DNA of 64,000 nt. Origin: Flexicrinis sp001567485. GTDB lineage: Bacteria; Chloroflexota; Anaerolineae; Aggregatilineales; Phototrophicaceae. The stretch spans positions 23,471 through 87,470 of the forward strand of contig SZPI01000002.1 in assembly GCA_030263635.1 (NCBI GenBank). The letters run 5' to 3'. The position numbers and the translations under genes were made by a program. The notes below the pieces were generated by a model. The model saw only the letters and a list, made by a program, of their open reading frames with translations, was not told the DNA's origin and searched no databases. Positions 53,241 to 61,278 of this stretch are shown here, piece after piece; within the stretch, counting starts at the first letter, position 1, and each line of letters opens with the position of its first letter.

Positions 53241-53765
53241 ATGGATATTCTGCAACTGGTTGACCGGCTCGAAGATCTGATTGATGAAGGACGTCACGTT
53301 CCTTTCAGCAAATACACCGTGGTCGATGAAGAACGCGCGCTAGCGATTCTCGACCAGATGCGGATTTCCATCCCGGAAGAAATCGTCAAGGCGACGACGG
53401 TCATCTCGGAACGGAACCGTATCCTTGAGAAGGCCAACGAAGAAGCCGCGCGAATCCTACAAGATACGCGCACCAAAGGCGCCGAAATGCTCGACAACGA
53501 CACGTCGGTACAGGCCGCACAAGTACGCGCGCGCGAAGTGCTCGACCGTGCGCGCCGCGACGCCGAGCAGATCATGAACGACGCGGACTCGTATGTCGTC
53601 GATGCACTGCGTGACCTCGAACAACGCCTCGGTCGGATGATCGGCGAAGTACGCAACGGTATCGCCGAGGTCGAGCAGCCGGCGGATCAGATCGTCCAGA
53701 GCTACGACCCGAACGCGCTGCCGATTTTGCAGCAGCAGAATCAAGACATCAACGCCAACCGCTAG
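53241..53765 (+). CDS. Coiled-coil protein (ATPase b-subunit/DivIVA-like)
   Basis: A 174-residue soluble protein. The start, MDILQLVDRLEDLIDEGRHVPFSKYTVVDEERALAILDQMR, resembles proteins found after coaD in many Gram-positive bacteria. A long coiled coil rich in Ala/Glu/Arg (about 50-140: RILEKANEEAARIL, REVLDRARRDAEQIM) follows. It has no membrane helix. It may scaffold cell-envelope or division proteins; the function is not known. A terminator follows. Confidence 0.75.
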   Translation: MDILQLVDRLEDLIDEGRHVPFSKYTVVDEERALAILDQMRISIPEEIVKATTVISERNRILEKANEEAARILQDTRTKGAEMLDNDTSVQAAQVRAREVLDRARRDAEQIMNDADSYVVDALRDLEQRLGRMIGEVRNGIAEVEQPADQIVQSYDPNALPILQQQNQDINANR

Positions 53766-53802
53766 ATTCATCCGCGGTCGTCAACCCCTCTCTGCCTCCG
53801 TA

Positions 53803-53836
53803 CAGCCGGGCGCCTCAGGCCCGGCTGTTTGTTTGC
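53803..53836 (+). terminator. rho-independent terminator of the recG-coaD-coiled-coil unit
   Basis: Perfect 10-bp stem ACAGCCGGGC (53803-53812) / GCCCGGCTGT (53820-53829), 7-base loop, then TTGTTTG. Confidence 0.85.
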
Positions 53837-53864
53837 GGTTCACCTACGCCGGGCGGGCGCGGGT

Positions 53865-53892
53865 TTACGCGGCGTTCCACGGCTGTATAATG
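53865..53892 (+). promoter_or_regulatory. promoter of TPR membrane protein gene
   Basis: TTTACG (53865-53870), 16-base spacer, TATAAT (53887-53892), 40 bases before the ATG. Confidence 0.6.
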
Positions 53893-53932
53893 GCGGTCGC
53901 CGATAGGTCGGCACAAGCACATGGGACGCTGT

Positions 53933-55084
53933 ATGACCAACAACCCACTCGATGACACCCAGCCCGTCCGCACCCTGCCCCCGGAGCCACACGGCGAATC
54001 ATCCGTGTACGGATCACTTGACCCGGACGGGCCGCGCATGTATCAGCCTCAATCCGGAATGGGCTGCGGGTCGGCGATCCTCGTTTTCGGCGTGCTGGGT
54101 CTCTTCGCGCTCGGAATCGTTGGGTTATCCGCGACCGCCGGATGGACGACAGGCCAGCGCACGGCCGCATCCAACGCAACGTCAACCGCCGATGCGGACA
54201 CGGCGCTGCAAGTCGAGCTGGTGTCCACCGATATTGAGAGCGGCAGTTTCGAGTTGGCGAGCTATCGTATTCAGTACCTTGCGACTCAACAAAGCGGTAT
54301 GCCTGCCCTGCCCAGCCTGCTCGAAACCGGGACGGCGGTGTATCTCACCCTTCAACCGACCGCGACGCTCACGCCGACGCAAACACCGACGGCCTCCCCC
54401 ACCGACGCCGGGCCGACCGCTTCACCCACCCTCGAAGCAACCGCCACATTGGCCGACCCGTTCGATCTCGCAGGACGGCTCGCGCGCGCTCAGAGCGCAG
54501 TCTCGCTCGGTCAGTGGTTGGACGCGATCGACGAACTGGACGTGATCATCGGCATCGATCCGAACTATGAAGTCGCACTGGTGCGCAGCTTGATGTCGCG
54601 CGCCCTCAACGCCGAAGCTCTCCAGCGTTACCGGATGGGCGATCTGGGAGAGGCGATCTATCTGACCGACCGCGCAGAAGACTTCGGGCCGCTCGCTGAC
54701 GGGCTTGAGTTCGAGCGATACGTCGCGCAGCTCTATCTCAGCGCGCGCTCGCGTGTCGGGACAAATGACTACATCGGGGCCATCAACGCACTGCAAGAGG
54801 TCGTGAGTCTGTCGCCGAATTACCAGAACGGCGAGGTTCAGCGGCTGCTGTTCAACAACTACGTGTTGTATGCCGATGCGCTGACCTATGGCTCCCCATG
54901 CGCCGCGGTCACGCAGTACACCAACGCTCTCAGGCTGTTCTCAGATCCGCAGGTCAGCGATAAACGGACGGTAGCGGAGAACTGGTGCGAGAACGGCACG
55001 CCAACGCCGGAGGGCTTCGTCCCCACGGTCGATCCGGGGAATCCCAACGGACAGACCGCGCCAATCGGCCAACCGGGGTCGTAG
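53933..55084 (+). CDS. Single-pass membrane protein with TPR-like extracellular domain
   Basis: A 383-residue protein. A Pro-rich cytoplasmic N-terminus (TQPVRTLPPEPH) leads to one transmembrane helix (about 46-70). Residues 75-140 form a folded or linker region, then comes a Thr/Pro linker (TATLTPTQTPTASPTD). The remaining part is helical with TPR-like repeats: LARAQSAVSLGQWLDAIDELDVIIGIDPNYE, MGDLGEAIYLTDRAEDF, DYIGAINALQEVVSLSPNYQ. It ends in a Pro/Gly-rich tail. TPRs suggest protein-protein contact outside the membrane. ATG 53933 is preferred to ATG 53921. Confidence 0.75.
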   Translation: MTNNPLDDTQPVRTLPPEPHGESSVYGSLDPDGPRMYQPQSGMGCGSAILVFGVLGLFALGIVGLSATAGWTTGQRTAASNATSTADADTALQVELVSTDIESGSFELASYRIQYLATQQSGMPALPSLLETGTAVYLTLQPTATLTPTQTPTASPTDAGPTASPTLEATATLADPFDLAGRLARAQSAVSLGQWLDAIDELDVIIGIDPNYEVALVRSLMSRALNAEALQRYRMGDLGEAIYLTDRAEDFGPLADGLEFERYVAQLYLSARSRVGTNDYIGAINALQEVVSLSPNYQNGEVQRLLFNNYVLYADALTYGSPCAAVTQYTNALRLFSDPQVSDKRTVAENWCENGTPTPEGFVPTVDPGNPNGQTAPIGQPGS

Positions 55085-55092
55085 CATCAGGT

Positions 55093-55170
55093 AGAAGCAG
55101 ACGTCGTATCGTTAGTCCCTCCTTGGCTCGTGTGTAAACCGTCTGCTTCTTGGCCAGACCGACACTGGCC
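55093..55170 (+). repeat. two stem-loops in 3' region of TPR gene
   Basis: AGAAGCAGACG (55093-55103) pairs perfectly with CGTCTGCTTCT (55140-55150) over a 36-base loop. GGCCAG (55152-55157) pairs with CTGGCC (55165-55170). With the terminator hairpin at 55180 they form three consecutive stems in a 182-base gap without a gene. Confidence 0.55.
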
Positions 55171-55179
55171 TATCCCTCC

Positions 55180-55221
55180 ACAGAACGCTGGCATGTCCCC
55201 CCCATGCCGGCGTTCTGTTTG
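55180..55221 (+). terminator. terminator hairpin after TPR gene
   Basis: A 16-bp stem with one T-G wobble, ACAGAACGCTGGCATG (55180-55195) / CATGCCGGCGTTCTGT (55203-55218), with a 7-base loop and a short TT. TATAAT at 55229-55234 is probably the -10 box of the next gene. Confidence 0.65.
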
Positions 55222-55266
55222 GCAGCGCTATAATCCTCACGGCGCAGCGTACAGTGGAGACTCTTC

Positions 55267-55725
55267 ATGGCCGGTAAAACGTTCGATGAGTTGGAAGTGG
55301 GGATGGTCATCACCCACGATCTTCGGCGCACACTGACCGAGTTCGACAACGTGCTGTTCAGCAGCTTGACCCTCAACAATCAACCGCTGCACCTCGACGC
55401 CGAATTCGCGGCCAGCACCGAGTTCGGCCGGCCGATTGTGAACGGCATCTTCACGATGGGGTTGGTCGTCGGGATAACCGTCGGTGACTTAACCGCCGGC
55501 ACGATCATCGCTAACCTCGGCTACGAGAACGTCAAGCACCCGAAGCCGATGTTCGCCGGGGATACGCTGCATGTCGAAACGGAGATCATCGCCAAGCGCG
55601 AAAGTCGTTCCCGGCCCGAGGCGGGAATCGTGACGATGCGCCATATCGGGCGCAATCAGCACGGAGACATCACGATCGAGGTCACCCGCAGCGCGCTTTT
55701 CCTGAAACAGCGGCCCTCACGTTAG
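55267..55725 (+). CDS. MaoC-like (R)-specific acyl-CoA hydratase
   Basis: A 152-residue hotdog-fold hydratase. It opens with GKTFDELEVGMVITHDLRRTLTE. The catalytic region is LTLNNQPLHLDAEFAASTEFGRPIVNG, containing the Asn-x-x-x-Leu-His pattern with an Asp. The C-terminal KHPKPMFAGDTLHVETEI is typical. It fits mesaconyl-CoA/itaconyl-CoA or crotonyl-CoA hydratases. A role alongside the CitE-like lyase (1223) is possible but not supported by linkage. It overlaps the convergent gene by 9 bases. Confidence 0.88.
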   Translation: MAGKTFDELEVGMVITHDLRRTLTEFDNVLFSSLTLNNQPLHLDAEFAASTEFGRPIVNGIFTMGLVVGITVGDLTAGTIIANLGYENVKHPKPMFAGDTLHVETEIIAKRESRSRPEAGIVTMRHIGRNQHGDITIEVTRSALFLKQRPSR

Positions 55726-56307
55726 GGGACGTTTGAACTGGCCGGTCTGCGATACGCTGGGTTTAGCGGGCTTACGCCGGCGGAACCGCAGCAGGTAGAT
55801 CACCAGTCCTAAGGCTTGCATCACAACCAGCGCGATCAGTGCGCCAACGGTGGCCGTCAACAAGCGTGGCCACTGCGGTGATTCTTCAGCGGCAGCTTCT
55901 GACGGCCGCGGGTGAGCATCAACGATGTTCTGCGCTCCAAACTCAAGCACCGCAGGCAGTTCGCCACCACGCAGCGTCACGGTCATCGTATCGGGAGTCG
56001 TCGCGACGTACTCCGCGGCCGTCACCTGAATGGAATACTGTCCCGGCGGCAGAAATTGAAAACAAATGACGCCTTGCGCCGCTGTCGGGGATTCAGCGAG
56101 CAGCGCGCTGGCAACCACAATGCCCGACTCGTCCAGCAGGTCGGCCGCCATCCCTGACGTCAACAGAGGTTCACCCGCATCGCGCGTCAAGTTAGCGTTC
56201 CGATCTTCGAAGCCGCGCACACAGAACTGACCATCGCCAGACTCCTGCGCCGCCGCGGCAGTCACAGCGAGGACGAGCGCGAGCACAGCCCACACGATTC
56301 GTGCCAT
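55717..56307 (-). CDS. Membrane-anchored SdrD-B-like surface protein, 196 aa
   Basis: A 196-residue secreted protein. A signal peptide (1-20, ending AAAAQ) leads to FCVRGFEDRNANLTRDAGEPLL, which matches the calcium-loop start of SdrD B/Cna-B-type domains (F-x-D-x-N-x-N-x-x-x-D-x-GE). PPGQYSIQVTAAEYVAT follows. A C-terminal transmembrane helix (about 148-170) with RFRRRK behind it anchors the domain. It ends 3 bases downstream of its larger neighbour and shares its domain and anchor type. The ligand is unknown. Confidence 0.75.
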   Translation of the reverse strand: MARIVWAVLALVLAVTAAAAQESGDGQFCVRGFEDRNANLTRDAGEPLLTSGMAADLLDESGIVVASALLAESPTAAQGVICFQFLPPGQYSIQVTAAEYVATTPDTMTVTLRGGELPAVLEFGAQNIVDAHPRPSEAAAEESPQWPRLLTATVGALIALVVMQALGLVIYLLRFRRRKPAKPSVSQTGQFKRPLT

Positions 56308-56310
56308 CGC

Positions 56311-57981
56311 CTACCGTCCCCGGATAAAGAGGGCGAGTGCCGCACCGCCCATGATGACCGCCACCGCGATCCCAATCACCAGAATCCCGCCGTACTGCGC
56401 CAGCGGATTGGCCGCCTGCGCCTCGGCGGGCTGCGGAGTCGGCAGCGGCGTGCTCTCCACTTGGGGCTGCGCGGTCGGTGGAATGACTGGCTGAACCCCC
56501 TGTGCAACGCCAAACCGAACGTTGGTGCGTGTTAGTTCCTGTACGCGGAGGTTCAGTGACTCGGCCGTCGTCGGGCCATACCCCTCCGGCGATTCCAGCT
56601 CGGCGGTATAGTCGCCGGCGTCGAGGTCATCAACGCACACAGGGTCGTTGGCCGTCGTGGTGATTGAGCGAACGCGCACCCCGCCCTGCACAACCAGCAC
56701 CGTCGCATCAGCGACAAGCAGCTCGCCGCCTTCCTGTATCCGATTCTGATTGACATCGTCAAACGCCCAGAAGCATACGCGCGTCACGTCGGCCGGTTCG
56801 GTCGGCGCCTGCGCGACCTGCGTGATGGGCGCAGGGGGCAAGTCCGTCGCGGTGGCCGAAGGCGTGAACGTCGCAGTCGGCACAATTTCGGTCGCCTCGA
56901 TGGTTGCCGTGGACTCAACCGTCGTCGTTGCGTCTGCTTCGACGGAAGTGCCGTCAGTCGCTGTCACTGTCGCAGTCGGAGCGGTTGCCGTCGTCGTACC
57001 GATCTGTACAGCCGTCACGCTCCCGGTCTGTGTCGCCGTGGCTTGTGTTCGGGACGGCGTGGGTGTCTTGCTGGTCGGCTGACCTGCCGGCGTCGCCGTG
57101 AACGGCGGGCGCACCAGAATCTCCTGCCCTACTTGTAGGAAATTGCGGCTGGTCAGGTTGTTGAGCGCCAGCAGTTCATCCCGCGTGGTCTGGTACGCGA
57201 CCGCAATCGCGTCGAGCGTATCGCCCGGCACGACGACATGCACGATCGACCCGTCCTCGCGCTGGCCCTGCGCCATCACGAACGGCGCAAAGGCGGGCGT
57301 CGGCAGGACGTTGGCCGACCCCGGCGTGCCCGAAGCAGCGGCGCCACTGCCACCCAGAGTTAACGTCGTATCGTCCCAGTAGATCGCGTTGGGATTGGTC
57401 GGGGAGGTTTGCGTCGAATACAAGAACAGAGTCACCGCCCCGCCAGCGCCCGCAGTCGCATCGACGGTCGCCTGCACCCAACTGTTCGGCGAGGCCACCC
57501 ACGGCGACCACACAACGCCCGGAGCGAGTGGGTCAGACCCACCGTTGGGATCAATGCCGATGCGGAACTGTGCGCCCGGCGGCGGCGAATTGCCACGCTC
57601 CATAAATGCGCGCGCGGTTCCACGCACGTTGCTGCCGGCCGCCACGCTAACGCGCTGGAACACGGCGGTCGTAAACGTAGCAAATCCGCGTGAAATGCTG
57701 AGCGATCGACCACCGTCGAACTTGAACAGGCCGGTATGCGGATAGCCGTCCGGCACAAGGTTCATCCACGACTCAGTCCGCGGCGAGGTCAGAATCCAGC
57801 CATCCCAAGCAGCAGGCACACCGAAAACGGTGCCTTCATCGACGCTGTTCAAGATGACGTTGTAGTTTCCCGGTGCTTCAAAGCTGGGATCTTGCAGCAG
57901 ATTTCCGGACTGGCCGGCCGCCGGCACAACCACGATCAGGAAGACTAGGAGTGCGGCGGTGCCCAGCGAGACTCGTTTCAT
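56311..57981 (-). CDS. Membrane-anchored surface protein: carbohydrate-binding-like, LysM and SdrD-B-like domains
   Basis: A 556-residue secreted protein. It has a signal peptide (1-24). A jelly-roll-like N-terminal domain (LLQDPSFEAPGNYN ... AIYWDDTTLTLGG) resembles carbohydrate-binding modules. A LysM domain is at about 250-295 (HVVVPGDTLDAIAVAYQTT ... VGQEILVRPP). A long Thr/Ala/Pro linker leads to an SdrD-B-like module (CFWAFDDVNQNRIQEGGELL). A C-terminal helix with RGR follows. Peptidoglycan or glycan binding at the surface is likely. ATG 57981 has GGAG 8 bases upstream. It is co-transcribed with the smaller SdrD-like gene. Confidence 0.8.
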   Translation of the reverse strand: MKRVSLGTAALLVFLIVVVPAAGQSGNLLQDPSFEAPGNYNVILNSVDEGTVFGVPAAWDGWILTSPRTESWMNLVPDGYPHTGLFKFDGGRSLSISRGFATFTTAVFQRVSVAAGSNVRGTARAFMERGNSPPPGAQFRIGIDPNGGSDPLAPGVVWSPWVASPNSWVQATVDATAGAGGAVTLFLYSTQTSPTNPNAIYWDDTTLTLGGSGAAASGTPGSANVLPTPAFAPFVMAQGQREDGSIVHVVVPGDTLDAIAVAYQTTRDELLALNNLTSRNFLQVGQEILVRPPFTATPAGQPTSKTPTPSRTQATATQTGSVTAVQIGTTTATAPTATVTATDGTSVEADATTTVESTATIEATEIVPTATFTPSATATDLPPAPITQVAQAPTEPADVTRVCFWAFDDVNQNRIQEGGELLVADATVLVVQGGVRVRSITTTANDPVCVDDLDAGDYTAELESPEGYGPTTAESLNLRVQELTRTNVRFGVAQGVQPVIPPTAQPQVESTPLPTPQPAEAQAANPLAQYGGILVIGIAVAVIMGGAALALFIRGR

Positions 57982-58084
57982 CGCGTGCTCCATCGCGTAT
58001 ACGCATAACCGGAATGAGGCCGCATTATATCATCTCCGGTATGCGAGGCGGAGGCCGTCAGCAGACCGTCGGAACGCCGTGGGG

Positions 58085-59155
58085 TTATCGCGTGCCAAGC
58101 TGTGCCTCACGCTGGCGATATGGCAGGTATTGTCCACGCCATTCATGGTCGTATTGGGCGACAAACTCTTCCGCTTGATCGACCAACTCCTTGTTGCCGA
58201 CGAAACACGGCGTGCGTTGATGGAGCGTGTGTGGCTGAATGTCGAGCAGGTCGCCGATTCCGTCCGAGGCGCGGCCCCCCGCCTGTTCAGCGATAAACGC
58301 CACTGCTTGCCCTTCGTAGGTGAGGCGCAGTTTGCCGTTGGGCTTGTCTCCGCCGCCAACCTCGCCCGGATAAACGAACACGCCGCCGCGCAGTAGATTC
58401 CGGTGGAAATCCGCGACGAGCGATCCGGTGTAGCGGTGGCTAAGCGGCGGCTTCCCCGTGCCGTGAAGGCCCTGAAGCTCCTTAACGTAACGCCGGACAC
58501 CGGGCGTCCAGTGTTTCTCGTGGCCGTGGTTGGCGCTGTAGTACAGCGGTTTCTCAGGGAACCGCATATTCGGATGACTCAGCAGAAATTCGCCGAGGCT
58601 CAGGTCAAGCGTAAAGCCGTGAACGCCTGTACCCGTCGAGTACACGAGCATCGTGCTCGAACCATAGATGACGTAGCCAGCGACCGCTAGTGACCGACCC
58701 GGTTGAAGGAGGTCTTGTAACGTTCCCACCGGGCCGGACGTGATCCGCCGGTGGACTGAGAAGATCGTGCCGACCGACACGTTCACGTCGATGTTGGACG
58801 AGCCGTCCAATGGATCGTACAGCAGGACGTACTTGCCGCTGCCGTACCTCGGCGCGACCTCGATAATCTCCTCATGTTCCTCGGACGCCATCGCCGCAAG
58901 GCGGCCAGTATGATCGTTCATGCGGACGATCACTTCGTCCGCGAACACGTCCAACTTCTGCTGCCGTTCACCGTGAACGTTCTCCGTGCCGGCCGCCCCT
59001 ACGATGTCGCCCAGACCGAAGCGCCGAATCTCACTGGCGATCAGCTTGGCGGCCAACGCGATGTCATACAGGAGATTGGTCAGCGTCCCGGTAGCATCGG
59101 GAAAGCGCGCCTGCTGCTGCAAGATAAATCGCTCGATCGTCATGAGCTGAGTCAT
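58085..59155 (-). CDS. fbp: Fructose-1,6-bisphosphatase class I
   Basis: A 356-residue class I FBPase for gluconeogenesis or the Calvin-type/pentose pathway. Metal and substrate residues are in ASEEHEE, YDPLDGSSNIDVNVSVGTIFSV and GKPPLSHRYTGSLVADFHRNLLRGGVFVYPG, followed by KLRLTYEGQAVAFIAEQAGG. Lys/Arg contacts look intact. ATG 59155 with GGAGG upstream is preferred over the longer frame to 59206. It is transcribed alone. An rpe gene (45368) also feeds sugar-phosphate metabolism. Confidence 0.97.
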   Translation of the reverse strand: MTQLMTIERFILQQQARFPDATGTLTNLLYDIALAAKLIASEIRRFGLGDIVGAAGTENVHGERQQKLDVFADEVIVRMNDHTGRLAAMASEEHEEIIEVAPRYGSGKYVLLYDPLDGSSNIDVNVSVGTIFSVHRRITSGPVGTLQDLLQPGRSLAVAGYVIYGSSTMLVYSTGTGVHGFTLDLSLGEFLLSHPNMRFPEKPLYYSANHGHEKHWTPGVRRYVKELQGLHGTGKPPLSHRYTGSLVADFHRNLLRGGVFVYPGEVGGGDKPNGKLRLTYEGQAVAFIAEQAGGRASDGIGDLLDIQPHTLHQRTPCFVGNKELVDQAEEFVAQYDHEWRGQYLPYRQREAQLGTR

Positions 59156-59262
59156 TGCGCCACCTCCACGTAAATTGTGCATATTATACAAGGGCTGGAA
59201 CCACAACGCTCATAGACGGCAGGCTCGATTACAATGATCGCGTTGTGTAGTGGGAGACAATC

Positions 59263-60036
59263 GTGTTTCGCCTTGCCGTCAGTGTTGGCGCATTACCCGG
59301 AACATCGCTTGAGGAGCAGGTGCAGGCGGCAGCGGCAGCAGGTTTCGACGGGGTCGAATTCGCATGCAGCGAGGCCGAGGCGCTCGACGTCGCTATGGCG
59401 GCATCTGCACTGCAAGCATCCGGTCTTGCGGCGTCCAGCATCCGCGCCGGGCACACGTATTTGATCCATCCGGATTACAACATGCGCGAAAAGGCGCTCT
59501 TCCACCTACGCCGGGCCATGGCCGCATCGGTCGATTTGGGCGCGGCAGGCGTGGTCTTTTACGGCCACTATGCCTCACACCCGGTGCTGCCGGATCTCCA
59601 TCCGTATAAGTCGGCCATTGAGCTGGAGGCCGAGCTGCTCATCACGCAGCTCCGCGCGACACTGTGCGACCTCGCGTATGCGCTCGGCACGCGTCTGCTG
59701 CTCATGCCCGCCGATCACACCTGCTCGACGCTGTTGACCCATCCCGATCATGCGCAGATCATTCGATCGCGTGTGGACGAACATCCGCATCTACAGCTTG
59801 CACTGCATTATTCGCATCTGACAGCCGAAGGCATCGACCTCGCACGATGGGCCGGACGCGACGCCGTCAAGGTGATCGCCACCCATCACGACGCGAAAAC
59901 TCTGCACGACATCGCGCCGATACTGATCAACTCCGGGTTTGATGGATGGCTGGTCGTGGATTCGGGCCATCCGCTGTCGCTGCGTGAGCTGCAACTGCGG
60001 GTGCAGGCGCTCCACGCGGCACAGCCGGTTTCCTAA
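59263..60036 (+). CDS. Sugar phosphate isomerase/epimerase-like TIM barrel (xylose isomerase-like)
   Basis: A 257-residue AP-endonuclease-2/xylose-isomerase-like barrel. LAVSVGALPGTSLEEQVQAAAAAGFDGVEF is the opening; later DLGAAGVVFYGHYASHPVLP, LLMPADHT and LQLALHYSHLTAEGIDLARW appear. Metal ligands appear to be Glu, Asp and His as in the family. The substrate is unknown; such proteins include hydroxypyruvate and tagatose epimerases. The GTG start has GGGAG 6 bases upstream. Confidence 0.78.
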   Translation: MFRLAVSVGALPGTSLEEQVQAAAAAGFDGVEFACSEAEALDVAMAASALQASGLAASSIRAGHTYLIHPDYNMREKALFHLRRAMAASVDLGAAGVVFYGHYASHPVLPDLHPYKSAIELEAELLITQLRATLCDLAYALGTRLLLMPADHTCSTLLTHPDHAQIIRSRVDEHPHLQLALHYSHLTAEGIDLARWAGRDAVKVIATHHDAKTLHDIAPILINSGFDGWLVVDSGHPLSLRELQLRVQALHAAQPVS

Positions 60037-60151
60037 ACAGCTTCAAACACGTTACAAACCAATTTCGCATCATCGTAGTGTTTGCGTCAGGCGAAAACTA
60101 GCCGACGCATAGCGAGCGTTGCTTTGGCGTGCATCGGTTGTAACACATGAG

Positions 60152-60168
60152 CATATAATTAGATTATG
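60152..60168 (+). promoter_or_regulatory. -10 region with palindromic CATATAAT-N3-ATTATG motif
   Basis: TATAAT (60154-60159) lies within CATATAAT-TAG-ATTATG, the same arrangement as at 10101-10117. It is 46 bases before the SH3b gene start. No clear -35 box. Confidence 0.5.
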
Positions 60169-60204
60169 CGAAGTGTGACATCAGTTCACAGGACGGTATC
60201 TAAC

Positions 60205-61278
60205 ATGCGCAAACTTCTGCTCCTCATCAGCCTGCTGGCCGTAACCGCCCTATCCGCGGTTGCAAGCCCAGCACAAGCTCAAGGCACGCCACTCGCGACC
60301 GTCACAACGGCGGATCACCTCAACGTGCGTGTTACCCCCTCAACTCAGTCGGGCGTCATCGCGGTGATCGACCGCGGCATGACGTTTCAAGTGCTTGGGC
60401 GCTCGTCGGACGGCTTATGGTGGCAGATTCTGCTTCCGCCCAGCGGTCAAGCAGGTTGGATCTCCGGCCAGTACGTTCAGGTTGTCAATGCCGCATCGGT
60501 ACCGGTGCTCGGCACGGGCGGCCCGGGGCCAGCCACGGTCTCGACGGCCGTAGTCACCACCGGCAGCCTGAACGCGCGTGCAATCCCTGATCCGTATGCC
60601 GGTCAAATCCTGACGACGGTCTCGCTCGGCACGGTGCATGTGGTCGTCGGCAAGACATCGGGCGAGCCGCTGTGGGTGCAGATCAACCTACCGGGCGGCG
60701 GCACGGGCTGGATCAACGCCGGTTACGCCAACGTGACCAATCTAAGCTTGGTGCCGGTCACGTACAACAACTCCGGTCAGCCCCAGCCCGGCGGCTATGT
60801 CTCCGGCTACGTCGTCAACGTCTACTTCCTGAACGTACGTACCGCTCCGAATCCGTTCGTGAACAATGTCATCACGATGATCGCGCGCAATCAGACGTTC
60901 CAAGTCGTTGGCAAGACGTCCGGCGAGCCGTTGTGGATCGAGATCATCCTGCCCAGCGGCGTGCGCGGTTGGGTCAACTCGGACTACACGGTGGTATCAA
61001 ACATGGCCGCGGTGCCGGTCACGTATAACAACAGCGGCCAGCAGCAGACCGGCGTGACCGGGACGGTCGTCAACTGCTACTTCCTGAACGTGCGCAGCAC
61101 ACCGAATCCGTTCATTCAGAACGTGCTCGCGGTGATCGCTCGCAACCAGACCTTCCCGGTGGTCGGCAAGAACAGCACCGGGACATGGTACCAGATCAAC
61201 GTGAACGGCGTGATCGGGTGGGTCAACGGGGATTTCCTGTACGTCAGCAATCCGGGCGCACTGCCGGTCACCTTCTAG
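60205..61278 (+). CDS. Secreted protein with four SH3b repeats
   Basis: A 357-residue secreted protein. The signal peptide ends at AQAQ (about 26). Four SH3b-type modules follow, each with L-N-V/A-R near its start and a G-W-(I/V)-N/S near its end: LNVRVTPSTQSGVI, LNARAIPDPYAGQI, LNVRTAPNPFVNNV and LNVRSTPNPFIQNV. Modules 2 to 4 are separated by VPVTYNNSGQ linkers, so they probably arose by duplication. SH3b domains commonly bind peptidoglycan. No enzymatic domain is present. ATG 60205 is chosen over 60166 because the signal peptide begins there. Confidence 0.85.
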   Translation: MRKLLLLISLLAVTALSAVASPAQAQGTPLATVTTADHLNVRVTPSTQSGVIAVIDRGMTFQVLGRSSDGLWWQILLPPSGQAGWISGQYVQVVNAASVPVLGTGGPGPATVSTAVVTTGSLNARAIPDPYAGQILTTVSLGTVHVVVGKTSGEPLWVQINLPGGGTGWINAGYANVTNLSLVPVTYNNSGQPQPGGYVSGYVVNVYFLNVRTAPNPFVNNVITMIARNQTFQVVGKTSGEPLWIEIILPSGVRGWVNSDYTVVSNMAAVPVTYNNSGQQQTGVTGTVVNCYFLNVRSTPNPFIQNVLAVIARNQTFPVVGKNSTGTWYQINVNGVIGWVNGDFLYVSNPGALPVTF

